A DNA stretch of 64,000 nucleotides, taken from contig NZ_SMFT01000003.1 of the NCBI RefSeq assembly GCF_004339025.1, forward strand, positions 180,545-244,544. The letters run 5' to 3'. Shown in pieces: positions 11,327 through 20,687 of this stretch (the first letter of the stretch is position 1; every line of letters starts with the position of its first letter). The stretch is from Volucribacter psittacicida. GTDB taxonomy: Bacteria > Pseudomonadota > Gammaproteobacteria > Enterobacterales > Pasteurellaceae. The notes under the pieces were generated by a model. The model had not been told where the DNA came from. It did not search any database and was given only the letters and a program-made list of their open reading frames with translations. A program made the position numbers and the translations under genes.

Positions 11327-12754
11327 CTAATAAGCACCTTTTCTTTTTAAAACAATTTCTATGGTTTTAAATAAAATGGCTATGTCATTCCATAAAGACC
11401 AATTTTTTACATACCAAGCATCAAAGTAAACTCTCATTTCATAATCAACATCATTACGGCCACTTACTTGCCATAATCCCGTCATTCCTGGCTTTGCCAT
11501 AAAATAGTAATCTATATCTTGTTGGTAACGCTCTAATTCTTCTTTCACAATAGGTCTTGGTCCAACTAAACTCATTTCTCCCTTTAACACGTTAAATAAT
11601 TGTGGTAATTCATCTAAACTTGTTTTTCTCAAAAAATGTCCTATGGGGGTGATTCTTGGATCATTTTTTAATTTAAAATCTTTCTCCCACTCTGCTTTAG
11701 CAATAGGATCTGTTGCTAATAAATGTTCTAATACCTCTTTAGAATTTACTACCATAGATCTAAATTTTAAACAGCTAAATGCTTTTCCATTGCGCCCTAT
11801 TCTAGTATGCCCATAAATGGCATTTCCACCGTCCTTTTTGATTATAAAATAAATCATTAATAACAAAGGAGATAATAAAGTAATAATCGTTATAGAGCCA
11901 ATAATATCCATTGTTCTTTTTAAAATGCGAGAGGATAATTTCGCAAGGTTATTATTAATTCTCAGTAACATTACCTCATAGCTAAAAATAAAAGTCATAT
12001 CCGTACTATAGAGTGGTAATCCCCTTAATGTTGGAATAACAGATACTGAGCGACAATTCTTTCTTGCTAATTCTCTTAGCCAAAAATCTAGGCTATCATT
12101 TTCATTATTTTCCAATGCGAGGATAAATTGAAAATCTTTCTCTTGACTAATAAGATTCCAAATTTGATTATCCTTTCCCTCAATAATTGGAATATTTAAA
12201 TGGCTTATATGTTTATGCTCATCATTGTTAGATGTAATAAAATATTTAATATTAAGCCCTAAGTAAGGCTCACTTGTAATGGCATTATAAGCATCTAACG
12301 CATTTTTTCCATTACCAATAATTATAGTTTCTTTTATATACCAACCTAACTTTATCAATAGATACTTAACAAAAATTCGCCCGAAAGGTACAAGAATAAC
12401 TGCACAAATCCAAGTTATTCCCCATAAATAGCGAGAAAAATAGGATTTAGAAAAAGCTATAATAGACAATTCTATTATAGAAAAAATAATTAAAGTAAAA
12501 ATAATTTCCTTTAGTTCATACCAAAGAGGTTTTCGATAAGTATAATGTCTAAGTTTTATCCAAAAATAAATAACAGTTAAACAACTTAATGAAAAATGAA
12601 TTAAAACTCTATCATCTATTTGATTATTTGGCAAATAACTTGTTATTTCTCCTATAAAATAATTTATTATATTTATAGATAAAATAAAAGAAATAAATAT
12701 CAGGAAAAAATCTGAAAAAATAAGTAAGATCTTAGATATATTCTGTTTATTCAT
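11327..12754 (-). CDS. wbaP: Undecaprenyl-phosphate galactose-1-phosphate transferase (WbaP-like)
   Basis: 475 residues in the WbaP layout: four or five N-terminal membrane helices (about 8-135), a Rossmann-like middle domain (IIIGNGKNALDAYNAI near 145), a further hydrophobic helix near 285, and the C-terminal sugar-phosphate transferase domain with CLKFRSMV, LRKTSLDELPQLFNVLKGEM, LVGPRPIV and KPGMTGLWQVSGR. It starts the O-unit on undecaprenyl phosphate at the inner membrane. It overlaps the upstream glycosyltransferase stop by 8 bp. Galactose is the family norm; glucose is possible. Confidence 0.88.
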   Translation of the reverse strand: MNKQNISKILLIFSDFFLIFISFILSINIINYFIGEITSYLPNNQIDDRVLIHFSLSCLTVIYFWIKLRHYTYRKPLWYELKEIIFTLIIFSIIELSIIAFSKSYFSRYLWGITWICAVILVPFGRIFVKYLLIKLGWYIKETIIIGNGKNALDAYNAITSEPYLGLNIKYFITSNNDEHKHISHLNIPIIEGKDNQIWNLISQEKDFQFILALENNENDSLDFWLRELARKNCRSVSVIPTLRGLPLYSTDMTFIFSYEVMLLRINNNLAKLSSRILKRTMDIIGSITIITLLSPLLLMIYFIIKKDGGNAIYGHTRIGRNGKAFSCLKFRSMVVNSKEVLEHLLATDPIAKAEWEKDFKLKNDPRITPIGHFLRKTSLDELPQLFNVLKGEMSLVGPRPIVKEELERYQQDIDYYFMAKPGMTGLWQVSGRNDVDYEMRVYFDAWYVKNWSLWNDIAILFKTIEIVLKRKGAY

Positions 12755-13667
12755 TAGTATTCCACCATTTATTATGCATACTACATTTTTTTATAATCCA
12801 TTTAGGTAAATACTCGTAATTCATACCTAATTTATACCCAATAAGCTTCATACTATTACGGATAAACCATTCAGGTATAAGGTAATATGCTTTATTTTTT
12901 AGTAAAAAAGATAATTCTGAACGAATATATTTCACACCCTCTCCCTCAGCTTTAGCTAAATTTTGAATAATCCAGTTTTCATTTTTATGGAAAACACCAA
13001 TGTCAAAATAGCGTTTAAAATCTTCTAAAATAGAGTAGCTATGTGAATGATACACTTTAGCATTTGCAGTATAAGCCAATGTATAACCTGCTAAAATAAA
13101 TTTGGTTCCAATATAAACATCTTCTCCTAAAATAAGATTATTGCTAAAATTTCCTTGTTCAATTAATTTATCTTTCCGATATGCACAAAAAGAATTTGAT
13201 AATTGCGCAGTTTTTATCCCATATTTTGTAATATCAGATTTATTACGGTATAAACTTTCTTCTGGATAATTAAAGTATCTTAGGTGTTTTCCAAATAAAT
13301 TGGTATTTTCATAGGGAATTTGTCGTCCATATGCTGCAACAATATTTTCATCTTTAAATACTGATAATATTTCTTCCACGCAATAATTGTCATAAGGCAA
13401 CGCATCTTGAGTAAAAAATATTAAAATATCCCCAGTAGCTATTTCAGCAGCTTTTGCTCTAGTGCCACCATGATCAAATTCATTGGTTGGAATAATAATA
13501 ATTTTATCAGTATAATTTTTTGCTATATTAACAGTATTATCTTTTGATGATGAATCGATTATTATTAGTTCATCATATCTATTTGTCTGGCTTATTAATG
13601 TATTTAAAAGTGTAGATAAACACTTTTCTGCATTATAAGTTGGAATAATAACAGATATTTTTAACAT
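12747..13667 (-). CDS. Family 2 glycosyltransferase, probable rhamnosyltransferase
   Basis: 306 residues, GT-A fold. The N-terminal ISVIIPTYNAEKCLSTLL, the DxD-region FFTQDALPYD near 85, and LGEDVYIGTKFILAGY near 180 are visible. EFDHGGTRAKA near 63 is a block common in rhamnosyltransferases, which fits the adjacent dTDP-rhamnose genes. Overlaps wbaP by 8 bp and follows the next glycosyltransferase after 1 bp. Acceptor unknown. Confidence 0.75.
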   Translation of the reverse strand: MLKISVIIPTYNAEKCLSTLLNTLISQTNRYDELIIIDSSSKDNTVNIAKNYTDKIIIIPTNEFDHGGTRAKAAEIATGDILIFFTQDALPYDNYCVEEILSVFKDENIVAAYGRQIPYENTNLFGKHLRYFNYPEESLYRNKSDITKYGIKTAQLSNSFCAYRKDKLIEQGNFSNNLILGEDVYIGTKFILAGYTLAYTANAKVYHSHSYSILEDFKRYFDIGVFHKNENWIIQNLAKAEGEGVKYIRSELSFLLKNKAYYLIPEWFIRNSMKLIGYKLGMNYEYLPKWIIKKCSMHNKWWNTNE

Positions 13668-13668
13668 T

Positions 13669-14622
13669 TTATCGTCTAATAATAAATAAAGGTATATAAA
13701 CTAAATTCCTAAAAAATCCAAATTTTCTATATCCTTTAAAAATTAATTTTATTCTATTTATAAAAGATATTTTGTAGAAAGTGGTATATTTTTTTAAGTT
13801 CTCTTTTTCTGATTCATTTATTTTTGAATTAAAATCATTTAAGAATAAATTTGCCTGTTCAATAACTTTATTTTGAGATATTATAGCATTGTTGTAATTT
13901 TTCTTTATGTTTATTAATTTTTTAATAATCTGTTTAATATTATATTTTTTAGCTCCCACTTCGTTTTGGCTATGCTGTCTATATAATATTGTAGGAACAT
14001 CAATAAAATATATTTTTCCTAATGATGATGCTATTAACCCTAAATACCAATCATGCATAATAGATTTCTCTATATTACTATTTCTAGCTAACATTAATAA
14101 CTGTTTATTAATAGCTGTAACACAACCGGTAATAGAATTCTGAACAATAAGGTTACTAAAAGTTGGATATTTGTTTAATTTTTGAAATTTAAACATTGAG
14201 CTTGATATTAAAAAAAGTTTATCATTAACTACAGAAAGATCTGAATGTATTAATGTGGGAATGTCATTGTCTATTTTCTCAAATAACTGTAAAAATTCTA
14301 ACATTTTATTTGGTAACCAAAAATCATCTTGATCACTAAAAAAGATAAAATCATAAATAGGATCTATATTCTTTATTAAATATGAGAAATTATTAAGAGC
14401 AGACCCTTTTTTACTATTATCTAAAAGTAAAATTGGGTAGTCTTTTTGGAACTTATCAATAAGATTTAGAGTATTATCGTTAGATGAGTCATCAGAAATA
14501 ATAATAGTTACTTTGTAAATAGGATCTAATTTATAAATATTATTTATTATTGAATACAGTTGATCTTTTAAGAAATTTTTTCCATTATAGGTAGCCAACA
14601 ATATTGCGATATTCATAGTCAT
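13669..14622 (-). CDS. Family 2 glycosyltransferase
   Basis: 317 residues. The N-terminal NIAILLATYNGKNFLKDQL and DDSSNDNT motifs and the FIFFSDQDDFWLPNKM block near 95 place it in the GT2 group that includes many rhamnosyl- and galactosyltransferases of O-units. The C-terminal ~80 residues are basic and probably membrane-proximal. Very AT-rich coding sequence. No clear ribosome site precedes either ATG at 14622 or 14616, so the exact start is uncertain. Sugar specificity cannot be read from the sequence. Confidence 0.75.
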   Translation of the reverse strand: MTMNIAILLATYNGKNFLKDQLYSIINNIYKLDPIYKVTIIISDDSSNDNTLNLIDKFQKDYPILLLDNSKKGSALNNFSYLIKNIDPIYDFIFFSDQDDFWLPNKMLEFLQLFEKIDNDIPTLIHSDLSVVNDKLFLISSSMFKFQKLNKYPTFSNLIVQNSITGCVTAINKQLLMLARNSNIEKSIMHDWYLGLIASSLGKIYFIDVPTILYRQHSQNEVGAKKYNIKQIIKKLINIKKNYNNAIISQNKVIEQANLFLNDFNSKINESEKENLKKYTTFYKISFINRIKLIFKGYRKFGFFRNLVYIPLFIIRR

Positions 14623-14655
14623 ATATACCAGTTTAATATGTAAAAGTTTAAAATA

Positions 14656-15909
14656 TTATTTCCATAAATTCTTATTATAGATAGTAATACACCTGAAAAT
14701 AAAAATAATAGATTCAGTAATGATTACTGTTATTGCTATATTATAAATTGTAATGGAATTAAATGCTAGTAAAATTAGTAAGCTTAAGAAATGTATCATA
14801 GAAGCATAAATGATACCTTTATTAACACTATTATAGAAACCTAATGCGCCTAGAAATGGATAGCCAATAAGAGCTGATGGTAATGCTATTATATTTGCAA
14901 TCAATAATATATGAAATACATGAACACTTTGTTCAGAGAATTTATTAGAGAATAGAATTTTAAATATATATATATCTAAACTATAAATAATGCTCACCGC
15001 TATTATATTAATTGGTACTAATATATAAATTAATTTCTTTATTATATTTTTATTTTTATATTTTGATATATAAGGATATAATGCTTGAGATATAGGTGAA
15101 TATAATAGCTGTATTGCTTGATATAATTTTTCTGCCATTGCATAATAACCAACAATAATAGAGTTATAAAACAGACCAAGAAAAAAAACATTAATAGATG
15201 TGAATAAGGTTACAGATATTCTAGACAAGAAATATTGAAAATTGTTTTTTAAGTATAATAGCAATATCCTTCTATTTATTAGTTTAAAACCTTGATTAAA
15301 TATATTTTTTATTATGTAGAAAGAAATAGTAGTTCCAAGTAAAGTTCCCATACTATTCAGAATAGGTACTAAAATATAATCATCTTCTTGTTTAACTAGA
15401 ATAAATATTAATATACTAAAAATTAATCTAGATATAATATTGATTATTGTGATATATTTCATTTTTTCCATTCCCTGAAAATACCAGGTTGGAAACATTC
15501 CCATCCCTATAACCCATAAGAATGAAAAATAGTATAAGCTCTTATAATTAGTAAATTTATCAAAACAGAAAATAATAATATTTAATATTATAAAAGAAAA
15601 AATAATTAAATATATTTTTATTAAAATTACACTACTAAAAATTTCTGTTATTTTATTTTTATTATCTCTATTAATAGCTATATCTCTAGTAGCAGATAAA
15701 TCAAAACCATAATCAATCATTAATAAAAAAAATGTCATTAAAGCTTGAGAAAATATAATTAAACCAAAGTACTCTATATTTAGAACCCTAACTAAATAAG
15801 GAAAAGTAATAAACGGCAATATGTAGCTAAATATTTGTAAGCTAAATAGTGAAAAAAAGTTAGATAAAAGTACTCTATTATTTATATTTATTTTTCCATA
15901 TATTTTCAT
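14656..15909 (-). CDS. wzx: O-unit flippase (Wzx, polysaccharide export MATE-like)
   Basis: 417 residues with about 12 hydrophobic helices over the whole length and the N-terminal family block LPFITFPYLVRVLNIEYFGL (about 31-50). It would flip the undecaprenyl-linked O-unit across the inner membrane. First gene of the LPS locus. Composition is extreme: bases 15001-15060 contain only 4 G or C in 60, against 30 in 60 at 57601-57660. Strong sign of foreign origin. Family sure, substrate inferred from neighbours. Confidence 0.82.
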   Translation of the reverse strand: MKIYGKININNRVLLSNFFSLFSLQIFSYILPFITFPYLVRVLNIEYFGLIIFSQALMTFFLLMIDYGFDLSATRDIAINRDNKNKITEIFSSVILIKIYLIIFSFIILNIIIFCFDKFTNYKSLYYFSFLWVIGMGMFPTWYFQGMEKMKYITIINIISRLIFSILIFILVKQEDDYILVPILNSMGTLLGTTISFYIIKNIFNQGFKLINRRILLLYLKNNFQYFLSRISVTLFTSINVFFLGLFYNSIIVGYYAMAEKLYQAIQLLYSPISQALYPYISKYKNKNIIKKLIYILVPINIIAVSIIYSLDIYIFKILFSNKFSEQSVHVFHILLIANIIALPSALIGYPFLGALGFYNSVNKGIIYASMIHFLSLLILLAFNSITIYNIAITVIITESIIFIFRCITIYNKNLWK

Positions 15910-15995
15910 ATTAAATTTATTTGTTATATTCTAATTATAAAGAGTGATTAAGATATAAAAATTCTTTGTTATTTTGTATTTAATGTAATTTAAAA

Positions 15996-17537
15996 TTAGC
16001 AATTAAATTTTCTTAATTTTATTCTTACTAATCTCCCTACTCCCCAATTCACCAACAACAGCAACGAAAGGATATACAACGGCCTATTACCAAATAAAGC
16101 ATAAGGTGTTGTGCCTGTTACTGGGGAAAGTTTATGGGTTAGGGTTGTTTGTTCAAATTGTGGGGCTTGGGCGATGATGTTGCCTTGTGCGTTAATAAAT
16201 GCGGTAATGCCTGTATTGGTTGCTCGGATAACGGGTTTTCCTAATTCTAAGGCGCGCATTCTTGCCATTTGTAGATGTTGCCAAGGTCCGATAGAGTTGC
16301 CAAACCAAGCGTCATTTGAAATAGTGAGAATAAAATCGGTATTTTTTTTCAAATTATTTCTGACTTGTTCGCCTAAAATAATTTCGTAACAAATCGCTGG
16401 GGTAAAGTAATATCCTTTACTGGTTAATGGCGATTGTAATTTGTCGCCTGCTTGAAAAGCTGACATCGGTAAATTAAAAATACTGCCTAAGGGGCGTAAT
16501 AATTGTTCCAGTGGAACATATTCGCCAAAAGGCACTAAATGATGTTTGTTGTAACGATTTGGATTGTTATCAAGCTGATAAGGTTGTTGTGAATTTGCCA
16601 ATACAATCATTGAATTAAAGAGTTTTCCGATATTTTCATCGGCGTAAACGGTGCCGATAATGATTTCTGTGCCTTTCGCTTGTGCGGTATGCTGTAACTC
16701 CATCAGTAATGGGGTAATATGGTTCTCTGTAATGGGAAATGCCGATTCTGGTAGGATAATAACATCAGATTTGCCTAAATGCTGATAAATTTGTTGCCAA
16801 TAGATATCCAATGTATTTTGTAAATGTTTTGGATCCCATTTTAGGTTTTGTTCAATATTACCTTGTGCTAGGGTAATGGTTAGCGAACGCTCATGTTGAG
16901 GTTGCGTATAGATTTTTTGCCCTGCAAGATAACTGAGCCCTGCCACGATAACCAGCATAAGACTATGGCTGATGATTAGGTGCAATGAACGTGGGGATTT
17001 AAAAAGTGCAAGAATAAGACTAAGAAGTACGGCACTTGCCCACATGGTAAAAAAGGTTAGTCCTGTTACGCCAAAAAGGGGGGCAAGCCCCGAAAAAGGG
17101 CTGTCTATTTGACTATAACCAAATTGTAACCAAGGAAAACCTGTTAATACCCAGCCTCGTAGAAATTCGGTGAACGTCCATATCACTGGAAACATTGCTA
17201 ATTTTTCAATGTTAAAACGTCGGATAAGGTAGGTAAATAAGACGGGGTAAAGTGCAAGATATGCCGAGAGAACAATGACGAGTAAATAGCTGATAATCAG
17301 TGGCGCTCCGCCAAATTGGTGGATACTTACATGTAACCAGTTTACCCCTAAGCTAAAAAAACTGATACCCCAACAAAATGTAGCCCAAAGGGCGGTCTTT
17401 TTTTGCGGAATTTTTGCCACAAAAAGTAAGCCAATTAAGGAAATATAAGCAAATCCCCATAGATCAAAGGGAGAAAAGGCTAAAACGCCTACGGCACCTG
17501 TTAAAAGTGCGGTTAAATAATAAAAAATATTTTTCAT
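15996..17537 (-). CDS. lnt: Apolipoprotein N-acyltransferase
   Basis: 513 residues: six to eight N-terminal membrane helices (about 5-215), a periplasmic nitrilase domain (about 220-475) and a last helix near 485-503. The catalytic triad is visible: Glu in IILPESAFP (near 263), Lys in YNKHHLVPFGEYVP (near 330) and Cys in TPAICYEIILG (near 383). It adds the third acyl chain to lipoproteins before Lol sorting. Its ATG overlaps the corC stop by one base. Confidence 0.95.
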   Translation of the reverse strand: MKNIFYYLTALLTGAVGVLAFSPFDLWGFAYISLIGLLFVAKIPQKKTALWATFCWGISFFSLGVNWLHVSIHQFGGAPLIISYLLVIVLSAYLALYPVLFTYLIRRFNIEKLAMFPVIWTFTEFLRGWVLTGFPWLQFGYSQIDSPFSGLAPLFGVTGLTFFTMWASAVLLSLILALFKSPRSLHLIISHSLMLVIVAGLSYLAGQKIYTQPQHERSLTITLAQGNIEQNLKWDPKHLQNTLDIYWQQIYQHLGKSDVIILPESAFPITENHITPLLMELQHTAQAKGTEIIIGTVYADENIGKLFNSMIVLANSQQPYQLDNNPNRYNKHHLVPFGEYVPLEQLLRPLGSIFNLPMSAFQAGDKLQSPLTSKGYYFTPAICYEIILGEQVRNNLKKNTDFILTISNDAWFGNSIGPWQHLQMARMRALELGKPVIRATNTGITAFINAQGNIIAQAPQFEQTTLTHKLSPVTGTTPYALFGNRPLYILSLLLLVNWGVGRLVRIKLRKFNC

Positions 17538-18445
17538 TATTCTTCGCTCATGGTTTCTTTTAATTTATCCATTTCGGCTAATTGTTGATCGGAAACGGTA
17601 ACACGTAATTGAATAATACGGCGGCTATCCGCTGAAGTGACTTTAAAATTCATATTTTCTAGGGTGATTTCTTCGCCTTTGACAGGTAAGTAGCCAAAGG
17701 CTTGCATTACCAATCCTCCAATGGTATCCACTTCTTCATCGGCAAAATGGCTGGCAAATTGTTGATTAAAGTCTTCAATATCTGTTAAGGCTCGTACGGC
17801 ATAGGTGTGTCGTGATAATTGACGAATATCCGCAATATCTTCTTCATCAAATTCATCTTCAATATCGCCAACAATTTGTTCTAAAATATCTTCAATGGTA
17901 ACCACACCTGATATTCCGCCAAATTCGTCAACCACGATTGCCATATGGAAACGTTCAGCACGAAAATCCTTTAACATACGATCAACACGTTTACTTTCTG
18001 GCACAATCACCGCAGGGCGTAAGAGGCTTTTTAGGTTAAATTCTTCGGCATTAGAACGTAAAAATTTCAATAAATCTTTAGCAAGTAAAAGTCCCTCGAC
18101 ATTATCTCGTTCATCACTGACAACAGGGAAACGTGAATGTGCTGAATCAATAATGATGTCAAGGCAAGCATCAAGATCTTGATCAGATTTAATAAAAACA
18201 ATTTGTGAACGAGGGATCATAATATCTCGTACACGCAATTCAGCAATCTCAATCACGCCCTCGATCATTTCTCTGGTATTTTGATCGATTAATTCATTTT
18301 GTTCCGAATCTCGAATAACTTCCACCAGATCTTTTCGATCCTTTAATTCGCCTTGGAAAAAACGGCTAAAGAGGGTTTGAAAAAAACTTTTTTTACTCGG
18401 GGTTTCTGTTTGGTTTGTACTCGTATTTTGTTCTTCGTTATGCAT
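17537..18445 (-). CDS. corC: CorC/YbeX CBS-domain transport-associated protein
   Basis: 302 residues, soluble, no membrane helices. An acidic N-terminal part (about 1-60) is followed by two CBS domains ([14 protein letters not shown] near 72; [20 protein letters not shown] near 152) and a C-terminal CorC_HlyC domain (about 205-290). Implicated in magnesium/cobalt homeostasis and ribosome-related functions in E. coli. Transcriptionally coupled to lnt, as in enterobacteria. Confidence 0.92.
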   Translation of the reverse strand: MHNEEQNTSTNQTETPSKKSFFQTLFSRFFQGELKDRKDLVEVIRDSEQNELIDQNTREMIEGVIEIAELRVRDIMIPRSQIVFIKSDQDLDACLDIIIDSAHSRFPVVSDERDNVEGLLLAKDLLKFLRSNAEEFNLKSLLRPAVIVPESKRVDRMLKDFRAERFHMAIVVDEFGGISGVVTIEDILEQIVGDIEDEFDEEDIADIRQLSRHTYAVRALTDIEDFNQQFASHFADEEVDTIGGLVMQAFGYLPVKGEEITLENMNFKVTSADSRRIIQLRVTVSDQQLAEMDKLKETMSEE

Positions 18446-18662
18446 AAATTTACTATTTATTTTTCACTCCAATTAACAACCTCGCAAGCTATCATATTTT
18501 TTATAACAGATCTAGCTTTTCTCGAGGTAAAGGTGTTAAATAAGGCTTATATTATCCTCCCGCTTTAAAATGAGCGGAAGTTGATTGATCTTGTCCTTAA
18601 AAGTGCGGTAGAAAATTGAATTATTTTTTGAAAAGCCATTGTTGTGAGAGGTTTTCCCTATC

Positions 18663-18678
18663 TGTGATGGAGATCACA
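18663..18678. promoter_or_regulatory. CRP-cAMP binding site upstream of satA
   Basis: TGTGATGGAGATCACA is a perfect TGTGA-N6-TCACA palindrome. Its centre is about 71 bp upstream of the start predicted from the promoter at 18706-18735, a classic class I activator spacing. This fits CRP control of sialic acid genes known in Haemophilus influenzae. Confidence 0.8.
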
Positions 18679-18705
18679 AATCTGAATTATTCCATTTAAC
18701 TTTAA

Positions 18706-18735
18706 TTGACATCGTTATCCCCTCATCGCTATGAT
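18706..18735 (+). promoter_or_regulatory. Probable satABCD promoter
   Basis: TTGACA (18706-18711) and TATGAT (18730-18735) with an 18-bp spacer, downstream of the CRP site. Predicted start near 18742, leaving an untranslated leader of about 220 bases. Confidence 0.6.
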
Positions 18736-18806
18736 AACAATAAATCATTTTTTATTTAAATTTTGTAGTTTTACTTCATTTTTAAATAAATGATGAGCCA
18801 AATGTT

Positions 18807-18882
18807 TATAGTCATTTCAATTTAAAATAAGCCAAGGCATAGCATAGCAACGCCCTATTATTTTAAAGGAAAATGGCTATAT
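18807..18882. repeat. MITE-like dispersed element, copy 6
   Basis: 76 bp with both ends: TATAGTCATTTCAATTTAAA on the left and TATTTTAAAGGAAAATGGCT on the right, which pair imperfectly. The interior GCCAAGGCATAGC...GC is short. It lies within the predicted satA mRNA leader. Confidence 0.65.
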
Positions 18883-18964
18883 TCTTAAAAACTGTAAAAA
18901 TTCAACTGGAATGCGTTATACCACTGAAAAGCAGTTATTCACCTCTGTTAATTAGGAGTTAAAT

Positions 18965-20575
18965 ATGACTAAAAATCTCTTTTCACAAGATATTAACCAT
19001 CTACAAAACAAATCTCGCCGTCACTTTATGAAAATTGTTGCGGGCGTAGGCGCAGGTCTTGCATTTAGTGGTAGTTTGGGAACATTTACCCCTAACGCCC
19101 TTGCAGCAAGTATAAAAGGAAAAACCATTGAAGCAGGTATTGCTTATCCTCTTTCTACAGGCTTTGATCCATTGACTGCCAGTGGTGCCTCTTCTTATGC
19201 GGCAAATTTACATATTTTTGAAGGTTTAGTTGATCTCCACCCCGCTACACGCAAGCCTTACCTCGCACTTGCTGCTAAAGAGCCAGAACAAGTTGATGAT
19301 TTAACTTGGCGTATTGTCTTGCGTGATGGGGCAACTTTCCACGATGGCTCGCCAGTTACCACTGAAGATGTGGTGTATTCTTTTGAGCGAGTTTTAGATC
19401 CAGAGAAAAAATCACTGTTTGCTATGTTTATTCCATTTATTGCTAAAGTGAGTGCATTAGATGAAAAAACAGTAGAATTTAAACTTAAATATCCATTTGC
19501 GTTATTTACCCAACGTTTAACCATTGTGAAAATTGTGCCGAAACATATTGTGGAAAAAGGACAATCTCAATTTGATGCAAATCCAGTGGGTTCTGGGCCA
19601 TTTAAATTTGTTTCTGCCGTAAAAGATGACAAAATCGTCTTTGAGGCTTATGAAGCCTATAACGGACAATATCCTGCGCAAGTGGAAAAAATGTCTTGGT
19701 TATTATTATCTGATGCGGCAGCTCGTGTTACGGCACAAGAATCTAAACGTACTCAAGCGATGGAGTCTGTGCCATATATTGATATTGCCCGTTTGAAAAA
19801 TAGAAAACAAACCGTAGAATCCGTGCAATCTTTCGGGTTACTTTTCTTAATGTTCAACTGTGAAAAAGCACCATTTAATAATCCTAAAGTGCGTCAAGCC
19901 TTACACTTTGGTATAGATACCGATAAATTAATTGATATTGTTTTTGATGGTAATGCTGAAGCGGCAAGTTCTTATGTGCAAACCACTCACCCTGACTACG
20001 TTAAAGCTACCTCACAATATCCTTATGATGTGAAAAAAGCGGAAGCCTTACTCAAAGAGGCGGGCGTAACGCAATTACATTTCCAAGTATTAGCCACTGA
20101 CCACGACTGGGTGAAAGAAAGTGCGCCATTAATTCTTGAAGCATGGAATAAGATCCCGGGCGTAAAAGTAACCTTACAACATCTTCAATCAGGTGCTTTA
20201 TATAATAACCATGTTGATCCAGGTACTTATGAAGTGGCGATTGCCCCAGGCGATCCTTCTGTCTTTGGTAATGACTTAGATCTCTTATTAAGTTGGTGGT
20301 ATCGCGGTGATGTATGGCCAAAACGCCGTTTCCGTTGGGCAAATACACCAGAATTTGCCAAAGTACAGGCATTGCTTGATGAGGCGGCGAAAGCCAAAGA
20401 TCACAATGAGGCAAGAAAATCTTGGTCTGAAGCCATTAACATTATTGCCGAATATGTGCCACTTTATCCGATTGTGCATCGTAAATTACCATCTGCTTGG
20501 GATAGCAGTGCATTGGAGAACTATCAACCATTACCGACAACAGGGGTTTCTTTCCTTGGGGTTGGTCGTAAATAA
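18965..20575 (+). CDS. satA: Sialic acid ABC transporter, Tat-exported binding protein (SatA-like)
   Basis: 536 residues, family 5 (DppA/OppA-type) solute-binding protein. The N-terminus has a twin-arginine signal: SRRHFMK at 17-23, a hydrophobic stretch to about 40, and ALA at 45-47 as cleavage site. The family block [18 protein letters not shown] lies near residue 138. The closest functional model is Haemophilus ducreyi SatABCD, an oligopeptide-type ABC importer for sialic acid. Continuity with the nan catabolic genes supports that role; a peptide substrate is the alternative. AGGAG at 18954-18958 sets the start. Confidence 0.83.
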   Translation: MTKNLFSQDINHLQNKSRRHFMKIVAGVGAGLAFSGSLGTFTPNALAASIKGKTIEAGIAYPLSTGFDPLTASGASSYAANLHIFEGLVDLHPATRKPYLALAAKEPEQVDDLTWRIVLRDGATFHDGSPVTTEDVVYSFERVLDPEKKSLFAMFIPFIAKVSALDEKTVEFKLKYPFALFTQRLTIVKIVPKHIVEKGQSQFDANPVGSGPFKFVSAVKDDKIVFEAYEAYNGQYPAQVEKMSWLLLSDAAARVTAQESKRTQAMESVPYIDIARLKNRKQTVESVQSFGLLFLMFNCEKAPFNNPKVRQALHFGIDTDKLIDIVFDGNAEAASSYVQTTHPDYVKATSQYPYDVKKAEALLKEAGVTQLHFQVLATDHDWVKESAPLILEAWNKIPGVKVTLQHLQSGALYNNHVDPGTYEVAIAPGDPSVFGNDLDLLLSWWYRGDVWPKRRFRWANTPEFAKVQALLDEAAKAKDHNEARKSWSEAINIIAEYVPLYPIVHRKLPSAWDSSALENYQPLPTTGVSFLGVGRK

Positions 20576-20585
20576 TTATTAATCA

Positions 20586-20610
20586 TAAAGGGCGTATTAA
20601 ACGCCCTTTA
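20586..20610 (+). terminator. Hairpin between satA and satB (attenuating or stabilising)
   Basis: TAAAGGGCGT / ACGCCCTTTA, a 10-bp stem with a 5-base loop just after the satA stop. No T run follows, so it is more likely a 3' stabiliser or partial terminator that raises binding-protein over permease expression. Confidence 0.6.
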
Positions 20611-20687
20611 TCAATAAAAAAATCATTGTTTGATTTCATCACACATTGAGTTCAGCAAGATTTCTAAGAGGTTTATAGGAGAAAAGA

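Larger units (their letters stand above)
18446..18964. other. 519-bp divergent intergenic region between corC and satA
   Basis: Holds an uptake signal at 18601, a perfect CRP half-site pair at 18663-18678, a good sigma-70 promoter at 18706-18735 reading towards satA, and a full MITE-like element inside the roughly 220-base satA leader. No open frame here looks like a gene. The corC promoter must lie near 18446-18560 but I cannot pick it out. Confidence 0.7.

Noticed and set aside
16343..16349. T-run in lnt as a phase-variation tract
   Set aside because: Eight T in an AT-rich genome is common, and lnt is essential in this group.
18353..18568. 71-codon frame across the corC start
   Set aside because: Antisense to corC and running into the regulatory region; no coding character.
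20052..20414. 120-codon reading frame antisense to satA
   Set aside because: Lies wholly inside a strongly supported gene, has no ribosome site and no recognisable motif.
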